A DNA stretch of 64,000 nt from Bombyx mori (lineage: Eukaryota > Arthropoda > Insecta > Lepidoptera > Bombycidae), in NCBI RefSeq assembly GCF_030269925.1, contig NC_085107.1, forward strand, positions 15,128,001-15,192,000, given 5' to 3'. A program made the translations under genes and the position numbers. Within the stretch, counting starts at the first letter, position 1. Every line of letters begins with the position of its first letter. The notes beneath the pieces are model-generated. The model worked only from the letters and a program-made list of their open reading frames with translations, was not told the DNA's origin and ran no database searches. Below are positions 1-12,966 of the stretch, one piece after another.

Positions 1-251
1 CTCTTCTAATACCGATCACCGTCCTAGTCGAACTCTAAGAGTTCTACCAACGAACTGACCCATTAATACAGCCCACTGAGTTAATCGCGGGATCTTCTTT
101 GTAGGTCGCGATTCTCATCCGACAGTAGATTCTGCGAAGCACTATTCTTACTTGTCCTAGTGTTCGCAAATTCTCTCAGGTTGAGCTCTGAGCTTCCCTA
201 CTCGTCTGGGAATAGCCCCCTAGGCTACCAGTGAATATGTAGGGGAAGAAA
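1..251 (+). repeat. LINE-like 3' repeat, family X (type B tail), cut by window edge
   Basis: This is a diverged copy of a 3' repeat that recurs at 17.9, 18.4, 34.1, 43.2, 46.2, 48.2 and 57.2 kb. Shared landmarks are the block around GTAGATTCTGCGAAGCAC and a short A-rich tail after ACCAGTGAATATGTAGG. The ending (CTAGGCTACCAG..) is like the copies at 43.2 and 57.2 kb and differs from the type A ending at 18.4 and 46.2 kb. The shared A-rich 3' end suggests 5'-truncated non-LTR retrotransposon copies. I do not recognise the full parent element. Confidence 0.7.
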
Positions 252-3200
252 AGCCGCGCGGAGGGTTGTTCTATTCGTCGGGTTCGATTTTCACAAGCAT
301 TCGGGTGACAAACAAGTTAGTTTGCAGTTTGTCTTGCCTGTGTGTTAAATGTATATATTTAAACGTCTGTATACCAGTATAGTTCCCATATCACAGGGAA
401 TCTAGCCAGGTGAACGCGTGTAACTTGTCACCGGTATTTTTTTTTTTTAGATTACTAACTAACCTAATTCATTGCTATTTATCTGCAAACGTCTTGCAAT
501 AGTAAATATTATATATGTTCTCCAAATGCGTAGTTTGAACATGTGGTTGTTCCTCAATTTTTTGCAATATGAATACAGATGCTATTTTTATTTTGCATAA
601 CAACTTTTTTTTTCATTCAATTTCTAAAACGCAAAGGAATTTATTAATCAATTCAGAAATCTGTAAGTTAGAAATCATTCTAATCTGGTGATAGAGGAAG
701 TTGGCCAATAACAAAAAAAACGTTTGAATATTTGAACGGTTATATAATGACGTCACTAGGTGTGATATTGTGTTATAAAAGAATCTTGACCAACAGCCAT
801 CGCGACTAAGTTATGCCTCTAGTATTACTGTTGCACATCATCATTGATGACCAGCCACAATCAGGTAACCCGTTTAATTTAAAACATATCTGAGTTCATG
901 AAATCATGAATGACATGTGTATTGAAAATCGTCAATGAATATTTTGTGCTTAAAGACTTAAACACAAACTACAAAGTTACGTGACGATTATAATAGTAAT
1001 TGAAACCATATTAACCTTGTCGCTAACCTAAAGTTAATTATTTTTAACGATTTATTCCTTCCTTGTTTGTTGCTTTGTTATTTTTACCTTATCCGTCATT
1101 TAAATGACTATAATTCGAACAGAATTTTAAATTCGACAACGTTTTAATAGTTTCCGTTAGGTACATTACAATGTTTGTTATATTGACCGAATTTCTCTAC
1201 TTTTTACAACCTTCTTAAGTGATGTGATTGGAATTCAATAGCGGAGTCAATTTTCTTATTAATTTTCCTATTAAACAGAAATTTCTTGCCTATGGATGAG
1301 TTTGTGTGGTTTAATTGGGCCGAAAGACGGGTCGATTATAATTGTTGACCAATACGGACTTAAACTGAGAAACATAGTAGAAGCAGATTGTATAATAGAG
1401 CGACTCCTTAATTTGCCATTTTGTTTTTTTTTTATTTTTTGCTAACGATGTGCTCTAGTACTTAAGACCTTTCTCTGTATGTATTATGGTCCTCAATTGA
1501 TATTGACATATAAGGGAATTGAAATTTGAAAGGTTAATATATTTCAAAGTAAATGTTATAGATTTTCTTAATTTTTTTAGCGGTTTTTTTTTTGTTAATA
1601 CATATTTAATGCGCTAAGTAATCTTTGTTTCTAATCATCTTCATTAGAGTTCCATATATCGTGAGTTTATAATATTTTTTAAAGATTATTAACGTCATAT
1701 GAGGGAATTATAAAAATGAAAGTATTTAGCTCGTAAAAATCTTTATTGTTTCCAGTGTACCAACAGCGAAAAGGTTAATGATAATTAAAGTTAGTCAGTC
1801 GGTCAGTCGAAGTTAGTAGAGGTGAAGGAGTGAAAATTAAAGAAAAAATTACAACAAAAATTCGCTCGCAGGTAAAGTCAGAGGAATGTCAAAAGCAACT
1901 ATTCAACATAATAAAACATGAGTTGGGATATAAAATTAACTAAGCCAATCGCGCGCTAGGCTGGCACTTTTTTGTAAAATGAGGATTTTCGAAAATCATT
2001 CGTTGAACGTCAAGGGCAAAGGTACTCAACGCCATTGGATAGGACTACGGGAGGGCGGGGCTAAGGGTTAGCACCCACACGTTTGTGGGTTAACAATGCC
2101 GCTCAAGGGACTTTAGGGGTTTAGGTTTGGATAAAAAAAATTAATGGAAATTAGCAACATGCAAAAAACATAAAACTTAAATGATCGAGTAAAAGTCCTG
2201 TAGAGTCATTTATTTAACAAGTCGCTTTGCATACATTCAAAATAATACAGTCGCTGTTGCGGTAAAACCAGTAATGCGTTCGAGATCCCGTAGGTGCGTA
2301 GGTAGCTCCGCTGTAACAAAAAGACAATTAGTAATTAGTTCGTTCACGATCGGTCGGTTAAATTTGCAATTCAGCGCGGGAGTTGAGGTTTTAGGCAGCG
2401 CGGGGCGAGCGAGGGACGCGGCGTGAGCGGGCCGACATCCGTTCGTACGCGGATTGCCCAATTCCCGCCACGAGCCGCGCTCACGATTATTCTGATTTCA
2501 TCATGCACAATGACTCAAATCGACCGATTGCGACAAAGATATTTTCGGGCAGATGATACTACGGCCGCAGATGTAAGTTGTGATGTAGATTAGCGAGCAC
2601 GAAGGAACTGAAACCGGCCTGTCTTATGCAGAAATTTCAAAGATTTCGTAGCCGATACAATAAACAGCCTGCGTAATCTTCGACGCCACTGCGGACATGA
2701 CCGTGACAAGATGAAGAGTTGCCGGCACGATGATAACTTTTGACGAATTTATGTCACTCATATAGGAGAGAGAAAAAGACTGACTAAATAAAACAGCCTC
2801 GTCGATTTCTCTCCCCGACACAAATGACAAAATAATTTCTTCATTCTTCCGTATAACGACGAGATTCTTCTGCGCCGACTGCAAATAAAACTTCTATTTT
2901 CCCGCGCGCTACTATTGTCGAACGTCACCTTAGATAAGTACGTGAGTCACATGACGGTACAAAAAGGAAAATGCGACTAATTATATCGAATAGATGCGTA
3001 ACCGAACACGATACGAGTTAATACGACATTTTTTTTTAATTGGCTAACCGTAAACTACAGATATCGAAAATTCAAAACGCCTGCGGTAAAAGTTGCAAAG
3101 TTACAAAACTAGGTCGTAAACTTCCCGAAACTTTCAAAAATAATTATATTTGGTCACTAATAAATACTATTACTATTTAACGTCACAGAAAAAAGATGCC

Positions 3201-6200
3201 GAATTTAACAGCTAAAATTTTATGGCACGTTTGTACTGAGTTTAAAAATATTGACTCAAACTTGATGTTACACTAGTGAACTATTTGCTAGGAGAAGACG
3301 ACTGTACCAGGCGAGGGCTACAATGCGAATGATAGCTCGGTGCTGAGATCCATGGCATAGAGGCGAATGGTGTGAGAGGAGTGTGGTTAGGCGTGCGGGG
3401 GGGGATCGCGGGGCGAGCTGCGCGCGCAGAGAAAGGACGCAAGTGGTGATGTAATCGCGATCGATGCACTACGCTCCGTGACTGGCAACAAGAACCGACA
3501 ACGGTCCCACGAACGACGACAAAACGGCTCGTTACGCTATTCCGCCCCAGCTCCGTTACCCACTAACATTTCGGAGCATTAGTGATCACACGTCAACCGC
3601 TGAACAATAAATACTCTTCTAAGGACTTTGTTTCTATGACTAGCTGCATGGAAGAACGAATACCAGTTGGTAGAGCACACGGGTCACTGACCTTACTACA
3701 TCAACACGTGCTTTACTCCACGTGGAATTGTTTTAAGAGTGTACGAATCGAAGCACGTCTAAGGCGCGCGCGCACCCTCGATCGTCGGTGTAACGAGTTC
3801 CATCCAACGTACACCTTTATTGTAATAAAAACGACGTTGAGTATTGATCAAGCGGAGAACGGTGGTGCGACTGCGGTTCGGGCATAGTCGTCGCCTTCCG
3901 CGGCCACTCGGCTCTTATCTAGGTCACACGTGTAAACGTTATCCCCACTTCGCCGGCCTTGGCTTACATCGGGCCAAATGGAATAGCAAGGCAGCTCCCC
4001 TTGTTCATCGTTGGTACCGCGCCCGGCCCGGCTCCTCTGCATCGGACAGTCGAACCTCCACGTAACGTTGACGTCAATATTTTACGACAGACGACACTGA
4101 CGTAAAATATACGAAAATACACTACTCAACAGGCATGCACTGGCTTTATCAATTATGTAGAAATAAATATTTAAGTATTGAAAGAGCGTCGATTTTAATA
4201 CTACGTCACAGATGTGTGTGAACGAGTACGTTTGATAAGGGGGGCGGCTATCATGCAGTTGTGGTTGAAACCAGCTTTAGCAGGACGAGTTCTGAAGTAT
4301 TCTGTAGATGAACTTTGACCTGCATCGTACATCGTCTGCACGCCTCGCGAACAACATTAATAGATCACATAGAACGCGCCATGGTGAGACGAACGAAGCA
4401 TAAATTCCATAAGCGAGTGAGGTCGAATAGAGCCGTCGCAATCGGATAGAGAGTGAACGGCGTCGGAATAAGTATCTAAGTCGATAAGTGCGAGGTCGGG
4501 CAGCCCAGCGCGGCCCCATCGAACAAAACGCGTTGCTGGTGATGAAAACGGCGTTTCGGCCTCGTTCGAATCTAGGGCAACACCCGAAATAACTAGGCCA
4601 GCGTTACTGCGCAGTCGCTAACGCAACATAGTCGTAACTACGGCCAGGCTGAGAAGACCCGCCAAAAGCGTGCCTTTGCCATTTTTCTAGTTATCGTAAA
4701 AAAAGGAAGAGAGATAGAACCGGTCTACGTTATTTGGACGGCGGTTGCCGAAATCGACCTTACTGCGGAGCTCTCTAAGCGAGAACAACTTTGCAGAATG
4801 CGAGAAATAACATTATTAAGTCTTCTGTAATCTACAGAGCTAAAGTAGTAAAGCAAATAGTTGCATAAAGAAACATTGTTTCAGTTAAAACCGTACAACT
4901 TTTAACTCATCAGGACGATTTGAATACATGTGAAGCAAGTGATTTCTATTAAATTGACATCTAGTTTTAAACTAAAATAATCACGTTTTGTAAATAAATG
5001 TTGAGGTAGGTCGATTTCAAAACAAACGGTAAATTTTAAATAATTCATTCTATTCGACCACGAGATATGTAAAGCATCTGACACTTCGGATTAACAAAGT
5101 ACGAGATTAGATACCAGAAGGGGCTTTCGATTGGAAAAATAAAAAAATTAACTAGAATAAGTATATGAAAATATTCGTTTCCTATAATTTTTGGACAAAA
5201 GCTCTTGTAACATTAATTTACAGTAATCCTCAATTCACTAAAGTACACAAGATTGCAAAAGTGAAAATGTCGGGGATCTACTAAAAATCAGAGAAGGCAT
5301 GCAACTGTACGGTTAGATTTTATTACGGAATAAAATTTGTTGCCATTGTACATAAATGACTTTGAGTAAATTGCTAAAGTAAGTTTTAATTCACAATAAT
5401 TTCAGCCAAACGTTTATTGTTAACATTTCAAGTACATTTGTGCAATGCGTAGTTAAAGTAGTTAATTGAAATTGAGTGTAATGTGGTTACTTATAAAGTA
5501 CCAATTTATGCTTCTCATATCTCAAGGTCAACTATGTAATTCTGACAATTGTTAGTTCATACTCGGAAAGCTATAGCAACGTAAATTAATATAATCTTTG
5601 GTTTTTTTTTTTATTTTTTCATTTTATGTGTCACAAAGGAGTTTTCATGGTTTTTCATTAAGTTAAGTTTAAAAAAAAATTACTAAGAAAATATGGTTTT
5701 AATTTATTGTAACATAATGAAGAAAGCAATTATTTGGTTAAAACCAAAAAACGTTTAAGTTCAATGAACCTTAGCACCTGTTTCTTTGGGGGCAAGAGAA
5801 TAATTCTATATTTTTGTTTCGTCCGTTAGAAAGCGTATAATGTGACAGAATTGTTTGAATGTAATGTAAAATTTTATCGCAAAACAAACAGTTATACGTG
5901 TTAAACAAAGTAAGGTCTGTATTCTGTAACGAATAGGTGCAGTGTATATATGTAGATACTGAAAATTCCTTGAACACGCTACCCACCGACACCGACCGCT
6001 CTGATAAGGATGTAATCGTTCACGCAATGAAATGATAACGTGCGGAACACACACGTAAGTAACAAGTACACGACCTGATGGTACGTTCCGCTCGGGACCA
6101 ATCAAGCTGACCTACTCGACACTAAACGGATTACAACGAACACCCATCCGCTGTGCAGTACTCAAACCCAATTATCTCAAATGTCCTTTCATACGCCAAT

Positions 6201-6480
6201 CAGTGCGTAAGTACATATACGATACAAATATTAACCAAATATGTAGACTACTAAGAATTTTCTGCTACACGTGTCGACGCGAACTGTGCTTGTCTACATA
6301 CAGACGCACTGACTGTGCAATATGAGATGTTTTTTTTTTTATTATAAATTCATTAGCAAAGCTTCCTAGAACATAAAACAATACAGTTTTTGTTTTTAAT
6401 TCGTCAAACTGATTGTAGTTGTTGCCATGATATGTGGTATAGTGAGCTGTTAGCAACAGGGTTTTGGTGATAATGCGCGA
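252..6480. other. Non-coding stretch, no gene recognised
   Basis: This is AT-rich DNA with homopolymer runs and no open frame that looks like a known protein. Three GC- and CpG-rich patches stand out: about 2370-2490, 3330-3560 and 3740-4060. They could be untranslated exons, promoters or conserved regulatory DNA of a neighbouring gene. I see no convincing splice-site pairs in them. The short frames on either strand lack recognisable motifs. Confidence 0.5.
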
Positions 6481-6490
6481 TGGGACTCAC

Positions 6491-6516
6491 CTGGTGACGG
6501 CGACGTGGCGACCCAT
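6491..6516 (-). CDS. Possible first coding exon of an unidentified gene
   Basis: Read on the minus strand, an ATG at 6516 opens MGRHVAVT and runs into CACCAG|GTGAGT, a near-consensus 5' splice donor at 6490/6491. Upstream, 6517-6640 is GC-rich and CpG-rich against an AT-rich background, as expected for a 5' UTR. An AT-rich TATA-like stretch lies at about 6645-6680. If real, the rest of the gene lies to the left at lower coordinates, behind a long first intron. No downstream exon was found, so this rests only on donor, ATG and base composition. Confidence 0.25.
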
Positions 6517-7403
6517 AGCTCGGCTGGTGGTGTTGTGAGTCGATTCGGCTGATGCTGATGGGAGCTGCGTTATTTTAGGCGACCTCGGCGACTACTACGC
6601 TGGCGCGTTGAACCACGTCGTCGCAGGGCGATACCGCATTGTGCTCTATCTATACAATATACATTATACTGGTATACATATGCTCTGCTCTGAAACCCCA
6701 CCCCGCCCGCTCTCCGCAACACCTCTTCTTTATCCCCTCTACAAGAACAGAAACGCCTTCAGCGCAAGTACCTACCTAGCTACCTAGACAACAAACTATT
6801 CAAAACGGATTAAATCGGTAAATTCAGCATAAACCATACCCTAATAATAAGAATATTACAATTCTTGTTATATTCAAAAGCTATATATTCAATTACTTTA
6901 GGATTTTTCACTGTGAATACTATGATGAATAAATCCATTATACATAATATAATACCAGTACAAAATGATCACTCAGGTGATCTAGTGTTTTATACAAATA
7001 GTATACTATACAAATAGTATATTATTATCATTATCGATTTATGTTAGAAATCAATACGAAAAACAAATGTTTTTTTTTTTATTGTGAATAAGAAAAACAC
7101 ATTTTGAAATGCATTATTATTATGTAACATTCGATGAAATGTAAAGGTTAAAACTACGTAACAAAACCAATTATGGACCGTTTTCGTTTACGTTTTATCT
7201 ACTATGTACTATCATGATAATTGACTGATACCTACACTGGGTGCTAAGACAACGTTTCTCGAAAACGAGACGGGAATAACCTACTAAAAAAAATATGAAA
7301 ATATTACTCAACTAATAACCTAATATTATTTAACTAATAATACATTACTATACTATACTAAAATGTAATTTTCTTATATTTTCTACTTACCCCGCAATCT
7401 GTA

Positions 7404-7662
7404 TCTATATCTACCAATATAATATATAAATCTACAGTGGTTTTTACGGATGTTCCGTTATAACTACTGAACCATGCATCCGATTGACTTGAAACTTGGT
7501 ATCCATGTAGAAAATACATGTACTTAATGGTTAGGCTAATATTTATATGAGTGTTGAACTCCCTACACCAGTTGCAGGCGTGTTAATGATGAGAATCTTT
7601 GTGGGGGTGAGAAATAATAATGTTAATTTTATATGCACAGCGAAGCGGACGGGTACAGCTAG
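7404..7662 (+). mobile_element. Short non-autonomous Helitron, family H1
   Basis: It starts with TCTATATCTA and ends with GGGTACAGCTAG followed by T, fitting the Helitron rule (5' TC, 3' CTAG, inserted between A and T). Just before the end is the GC-rich motif CGAAGCGGACGGG typical of lepidopteran elements. A second, inverted copy lies at 44997-45189 and shares the internal text GTATCCATGTAGAAAATACA. There is no coding capacity, so it must have been mobilised in trans. Confidence 0.8.
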
Positions 7663-7871
7663 TCTACTCTAAGATGGCAGCCGTTATAATAATATGTTTT
7701 TTTTGTGTACATTGTATCGAGTGTACCATCTGCCTACGTTTTCCAGAATGGATCCATGAAAGGATGTTTAAATAAGTGTATTAATTCGACGCAGGAGTAG
7801 GTATTTTAATTGTCATTTAATTTATTAAGGATGAATCCAATGCGAAAAATCGTACTTGTTCGCATTAAGTC

Positions 7872-7916
7872 CAAGTTAAGCTTATACCTTATAATTATAA
7901 GCATATGCTTAACTTG
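7872..7916. repeat. Nested palindrome
   Basis: The arms CAAGTTAAGC (7872-7881) and GCTTAACTTG (7907-7916) are perfectly complementary. Between them is the perfect 14-bp palindrome CTTATAATTATAAG (7888-7901). The function is unknown. Confidence 0.8.
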
Positions 7917-8550
7917 CATAGCTTATAATTGATGGTCTTATATCACAAAATTTGTGACAGAATTTATGTTGTATTATCTATCTACGAGCTTGAAAACTTA
8001 ATACCACCCGGATCGAGAGCTAATAGGCCCATTTAACAGAATAAAGATCAAAAAGGTAAAACATAAGCTCTTAAAGTGGTAGGTAACGTTAAATCGACAA
8101 AATAATTAAGGTATTTAGAAAAACCGAATGTAATACTTTTTAAATATGGCAACAAACAAATGCATAATAATATACAACTCGGGATGACACAATACTTTTA
8201 GACAACTTTAGAGATACTTAACATTTTTTGCCTACAACGATTTTATTTCTAAAGTCTACTTGTATTTTATCGTCAAAATTTTAACAAACTTCAAACCGAA
8301 CTGTAGACAATTCAATTACAGTTTTTTTTCATCATTTCGTTCAGTGTACACTTTACCAAAACTCTCATTTGGTAGAAAAACCTACATATTGGATTTTCGA
8401 TAAGCATAATATTATTTAGACATTCACGACCTAGTTATTGTGTTCATTAAAATAATAATAATAGTAGTTTGAAGTTCTATAAAAACAGTGGTCGTTTTTC
8501 GGTCTTAAAAACAGTGGTCAAGCGGGATCCGACTTTGGTAATTTAGGTTA

Positions 8551-9085
8551 TTGGTGAAGCAGGTGATAGTTTCGAGAGACCGTAATTTACCCAACGGACT
8601 AAATTATATATACATCTGGTCCGCTCCCTTGTCTTCTCCATTGCTCTATACAGTGCAGAGACGTGGACACTCAAAGCCGCAGATAGGCAGAGAATCGACG
8701 CTTTTGAGATGTGGTGCTGGCGATGTATGCTACGAATACCATGGTCGGCCAGCCGCACTAACATCTCTATTCTCAAACAGTTAAAAATAGAAAAGACTCA
8801 ACGTCTATCCACAACCTGCCTGCAAAGAATATCGCGGTATTTTGGTCATGTTGCGCGCAGGGATACCAGCAATTTGGAACGCCTTGTGGTGACCGGTAAA
8901 ATCGAGGGCAAAAGGCCTAGGTAGAGGTCCCAAACGATGGTCGGACCAAATAGCGGAGGAACTCAAAATACCTTACGCACTCCACCAAGCTACAGAACGG
9001 GATCGATGGAGACAGCTAGTTGACGGAATCGGATGGAGTCACGATCCTCAGCAATGAGAGACCGATTGAAGAGAGAGAGTGAGAA
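8551..9085 (+). pseudogene. RTE-type LINE remnant, C-terminal part, frameshifted
   Basis: Across three frames the sequence encodes the familiar C-terminal tail of RTE-clade reverse transcriptases. It reads VRSLVFSIALYSAETWTL, then MWCWRCMLRIPW, RYFGHVARRD, LERLVVTGKIEGKRPR, and, after a frame change near 8920, RWSDQIAEEL and GWSHDPQQ before a stop near 9056. One frameshift lies near 8615 and a second near 8918-8925, so no functional protein can result. A GA-rich microsatellite-like tail (9070-9085) follows, as expected for RTE 3' ends. The copy is 5'-truncated. Confidence 0.85.
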
Positions 9086-10228
9086 GGAGGATCTTAGGTT
9101 GAGGTTATTTTAAAACGATAAAACATCATGTTGTAATTAAAAACGTTTCTTATCGTTAGATTTGGATTCTTGGAGGTATGGGGCGTTTAGAAATATAGTC
9201 CCATTTTATTGCAGAACACATGTGACACGGTAGAACAATTTTAATCCCAGTTAAACCACAAATAGCTTGCTTTAATTATTTTTCGAACGGGGTTCATTGT
9301 CACAAGTTTTGTTTGTGGACTGAGAGGTTAAGCCGAAAAAAGTGTAACAATGAATAACGACACAAAAAAACGATATCTTTTTGCGGTGATTTTTGAGGCA
9401 TTTCCTGATCACCTAGAAAACATTTTTTTTTCTCTCTATTGATTCAACTTTCCGTCAAATTTGAGAATACTCTGTATAATTATATACAAATAATAAAATT
9501 GTGATATATATTTTTTACACTAATATTCCAGAAATTTATCTGCAAAATCTACTTTATTCGCATTTATGTACATTTTATGATTCTTTTAATTATTTTATAA
9601 CGACTTTTTATGTTTTATTCAATATTAAATAATCAAACACAAAAGAGGTTTAAGCGAAAATAACGCCATTCCAATCGGCTAGGTGTTCATAAGACACTTC
9701 TCTTTTATATATTTTTTTTTGTTTATGTGTGTATTTTATATTATTTCTTTACATATAAAATAAACTAATATTAGTGAAATTGTAGGGAGGAGTGGGGAGG
9801 AGGGACTTTTAGAGGCACGAAGGGTTTCCCAGCTTCACCAGGTTGGGTGGGGTTCGCTAAAAGCTGTTCGAGCAACCCCGATGGAGGCCTAATTTCTCAA
9901 CACCAGCAGCTGCTTCGTGATTGCATTTACCGAAATCGAAACATGACACTTTAAGAAACTCAGCTGGCTGTCGTTATGGATTAAAACACTTGTCGTTGTA
10001 ACTATGGCTCCTGCTAGCGTTAGAACTACATAGGATCGTCCAATAGCGCTGAGATGTGTCCATGAGGATGTGGCAGCCCAAAGTATCATAAAATACTGTA
10101 TAATAAATATAATTTATTTTAAAATACAATACAAAGATTGGATAATCAATATTCAAGCAGTGGAAAATTAATTTTGTAAACAGTCCTTGAATGAGTGACA
10201 GTTATTATTTTGCTATGGAGTTTATTTT
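9086..10228. other. Non-coding stretch
   Basis: AT-rich DNA without a recognisable gene. About 9785-9900 is a GC-rich patch (GGTTGGGTGGGGTTCGC) that looks like an unassigned repeat fragment. Confidence 0.4.
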
Positions 10229-10639
10229 TTTTTTTTTTTTTATTTTTTTTTTTATTGCCTTTGTAGGCAGACGGGCATACGGCCCACCTGATGGTGAGTG
10301 GTTACCGTCGCCCATGGACTTCAGCAATGCCAGGGGCAGAGCCAAGCCGCTGCCTACCGCTTAATACTCTCCATAAGCCTCGTTTGAAGAAGGACATGTC
10401 ATAGCGCTCGGGAAACACCGTGGAGGGGAGCTCATTCCATAGCCGGATGGTACGTGGCAAAAAAGATCTCTGGAAACGCACTGTGGATGACCGCAGTGGC
10501 TCCAGGTAGTATGGATGAACTCTACTCCGGTGGCGGGCGGTGCGATGGTAAAAACGAGATGCTGGTATCATCTCGAACAATTCCTCAGAGCACTCCCCAT
10601 GGAACATACGGTACAAAATACAGAGGGAACCGAAGTCAT
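10229..10639 (-). mobile_element. 5'-truncated copy of the 20-24 kb poly-A LINE
   Basis: The minus strand encodes the last ~110 residues of the same protein as the LINE at 20997-23972 (DFGSLCILYRMFHGEC to EVHGRR). It has only a few substitutions, such as Pro to Ser in PLRPSTV and Ser to Gly in LSSRQ. The 3' UTR and a poly-A tail follow, seen as a T-run at 10229-10256. Identity stops abruptly near 10639, typical of truncation during target-primed reverse transcription. The high similarity suggests recent activity of the family. Confidence 0.9.
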
Positions 10640-12471
10640 AGGGCGAAACGCGTTCGTCTATGCGCTTGCTGTTATTCACATAGTCCACTCGGCTATCACG
10701 TGACACTGATAGATAGATAACAATAAATTGGCATCTGGTAACAATATCAATCAGTTCAATTTATGTCAATTCCTAAGAATTGATAGAGAATTCGATGTGA
10801 TTCGATACGATTCTTCTAGGTCTATGGTGTTCTTTTTTTTTTAATCGAAACATCAGTATTTTTGTTGGTCTTTGGTCGACTTTAATATATTATGAATATT
10901 CTGGATGAAATGGCTTGTGTGAACATTAAAATAGCTACCAAACATTTTATGATCAAATTTTTTTTTTTGTGTAATGAAAATATAAATTAACAACTTTTGT
11001 TTGAAGTGTTTTGTAATTAGTGTCCGGCGATCTTTAAGCCTTCAAGTGTTGGCTAAAAGCGAGAGAACGATCTGGAAATTCGATCACGTACACTATAGTT
11101 AGAAGAAGTTTTAAGAGCCGTATATATATCTCCGGAGTCGTGCCAATGAAAAGAGGAATGGCGCTTTGAAAGTTTTAATTGTTCAACATTAGTCTTTGAC
11201 GCCGACCAAGGCCACAATGCAAAGCTTCATTCAGATAAGCTCAATTGCATAAGTAATTAAGTCAGTTACTTAATATTTGCCAAAGTGTTTTATTCTGTAA
11301 GAAAATTCCGTTTCTTGAGTTCCTCGGAGGGTTAATTGACAAAGCGAAGTTTAATTCGATAAATGTCTGAGGCCATGAGTCATGTGATACATTCGTATCC
11401 TTTTGTGGGCACAAATAAGAATTTATATGAACTGTAAACTAAAAATAAAGTACTGAAAAGTGACTCAGGCCGTGAAACGAATTTTTAATATTTATATAGT
11501 TAATCTAGTGTTAGTAAAACATAAAATTGGTTCTAGCATTTTAAATGTAAGAATATTGACATCAAAGATGAAGCTCACCCCAGTCGACCCGTTATGGGTA
11601 AAGCAGTTGCCAAAAGCTGAAGGAGATTGGTATATTATAATAGTTGCAACATAGTTTAATAGAACAGGGATCACTACGGAACAGTTACGAACCATACTAA
11701 AAAGTCAATTCAAATTCTATACGTAACTTTAAATACTCAATCAATTCCAGGAAGAGTCCTCAAATTGTACGAGGAGCTATTATTTTCATTATCTATGAGT
11801 ATACATAATAAACCTCTCATTGATTCGTTACTAAGTAACTTGCTTATAACAACAACGTATTCACAGGCACATAGTATTGAAAGACTTCGTTTGTTTTTCG
11901 ATGAAACATTGATATAATATTTCAATGATGTTGGCAGTGGCGCGGTGCGTAGCAGTAGGTTGTTCTGTAAATTATATTACGTCGATGTTAAACTAGATTG
12001 AGATTTACGTCACAAAAATGTATTCAGCTGCCTAATGAATTATTCACGGACAGTTCATACAGCTTCCCGTTTATTTACCGAATGCTTTGCGAATTTCGGA
12101 ACATGTCAATAACAGAACTTTCATTAAATAATGGTATGGAAATTTTCACAATATTAACAACGTATTTAATAATCAACACTCCCCGTGTCAATTGCGGATG
12201 TCGTGTACTCTCAATGATTATGTTTATATTTCGTCTAGATTGTAAAGTACAATACATCTTATTATGAATATTTGTATCGAATTTATATACAGAAAATAAT
12301 GCGGTCTCTGCCAAATAAGATATGATTATTGTGGAAGTTTACTGATACACTTTCAATTTAGGTGTAATTTTTATAATGAGATAAATACCATTATACAGTA
12401 ATGAAAGCCTCAAAAGTGCCGAATAAGATCGTCAATTCGTAATCAATCAAACTGTAAATCAGCTTCTGCTA
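10640..12471. other. Non-coding stretch
   Basis: AT-rich DNA. Several short frames exist but none carries a recognisable domain, and none has a supporting splice site I would trust. Confidence 0.4.
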
Positions 12472-12575
12472 CAATTGCTTTAGTAGGCAGACACGAACAT
12501 ACGGACGGCTTGTGGTGAGTGTTCACCCTGGGTCCTGGATGTCAGCAGTATCAGAGCCACAGCCATCACGTGTCA
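12472..12575 (-). mobile_element. Old 3'-end remnant of the poly-A LINE
   Basis: The plus-strand text TTTAGTAGGCAGACACGAACA followed by GTGGTGAGTGTTCACC is a diverged reverse complement of the LINE 3' end (compare 10255-10340). Only the terminal ~100 bp remain, without a clean tail. Confidence 0.6.
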
Positions 12576-12921
12576 AGGTAAGTGGAGGGATTCAGTATGT
12601 TATGCCTATAGGCTGTGGTAACCATTTTATGCAAGGTGAACCGATATCTGATACACGCGTCTAAGAAAAACACACCATTCTGAGAAAAGTAATGGATTTG
12701 TATCAAATATTCGAGCTGATCTTGTTAAAACAAAATCATCTTCAGGTTTAATAAAATATAATAGCTCTTTTCTTTGAATGATTTATCTAAGGACCAAGGA
12801 CCAAGGACAAATACACAAAGTACTGTTTAATCATTTAACGGCGTAAATCTACAAACAAAAACCACGTGCATGTTTTGTGCAAACTAAATCCTAAAAATAC
12901 ATTAATATTCTTAAGTTCAGT

Positions 12922-12966
12922 AGATTCGTGTAATTAAATTAAATTAATATTTAATTACACGAATCT
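12922..12966. repeat. Perfect 18-bp stem hairpin
   Basis: Arms AGATTCGTGTAATTAAAT (12922-12939) and its exact reverse complement (12949-12966) flank a 9-nt loop. No coding sequence is nearby. It could be a collapsed MITE or a structured RNA. Confidence 0.85.

Noticed and set aside
3582..4065. Overlapping frames of 101 and 73 codons
   Set aside because: No family resemblance and no splice context. They lie in GC-rich patches where stop codons are rare.
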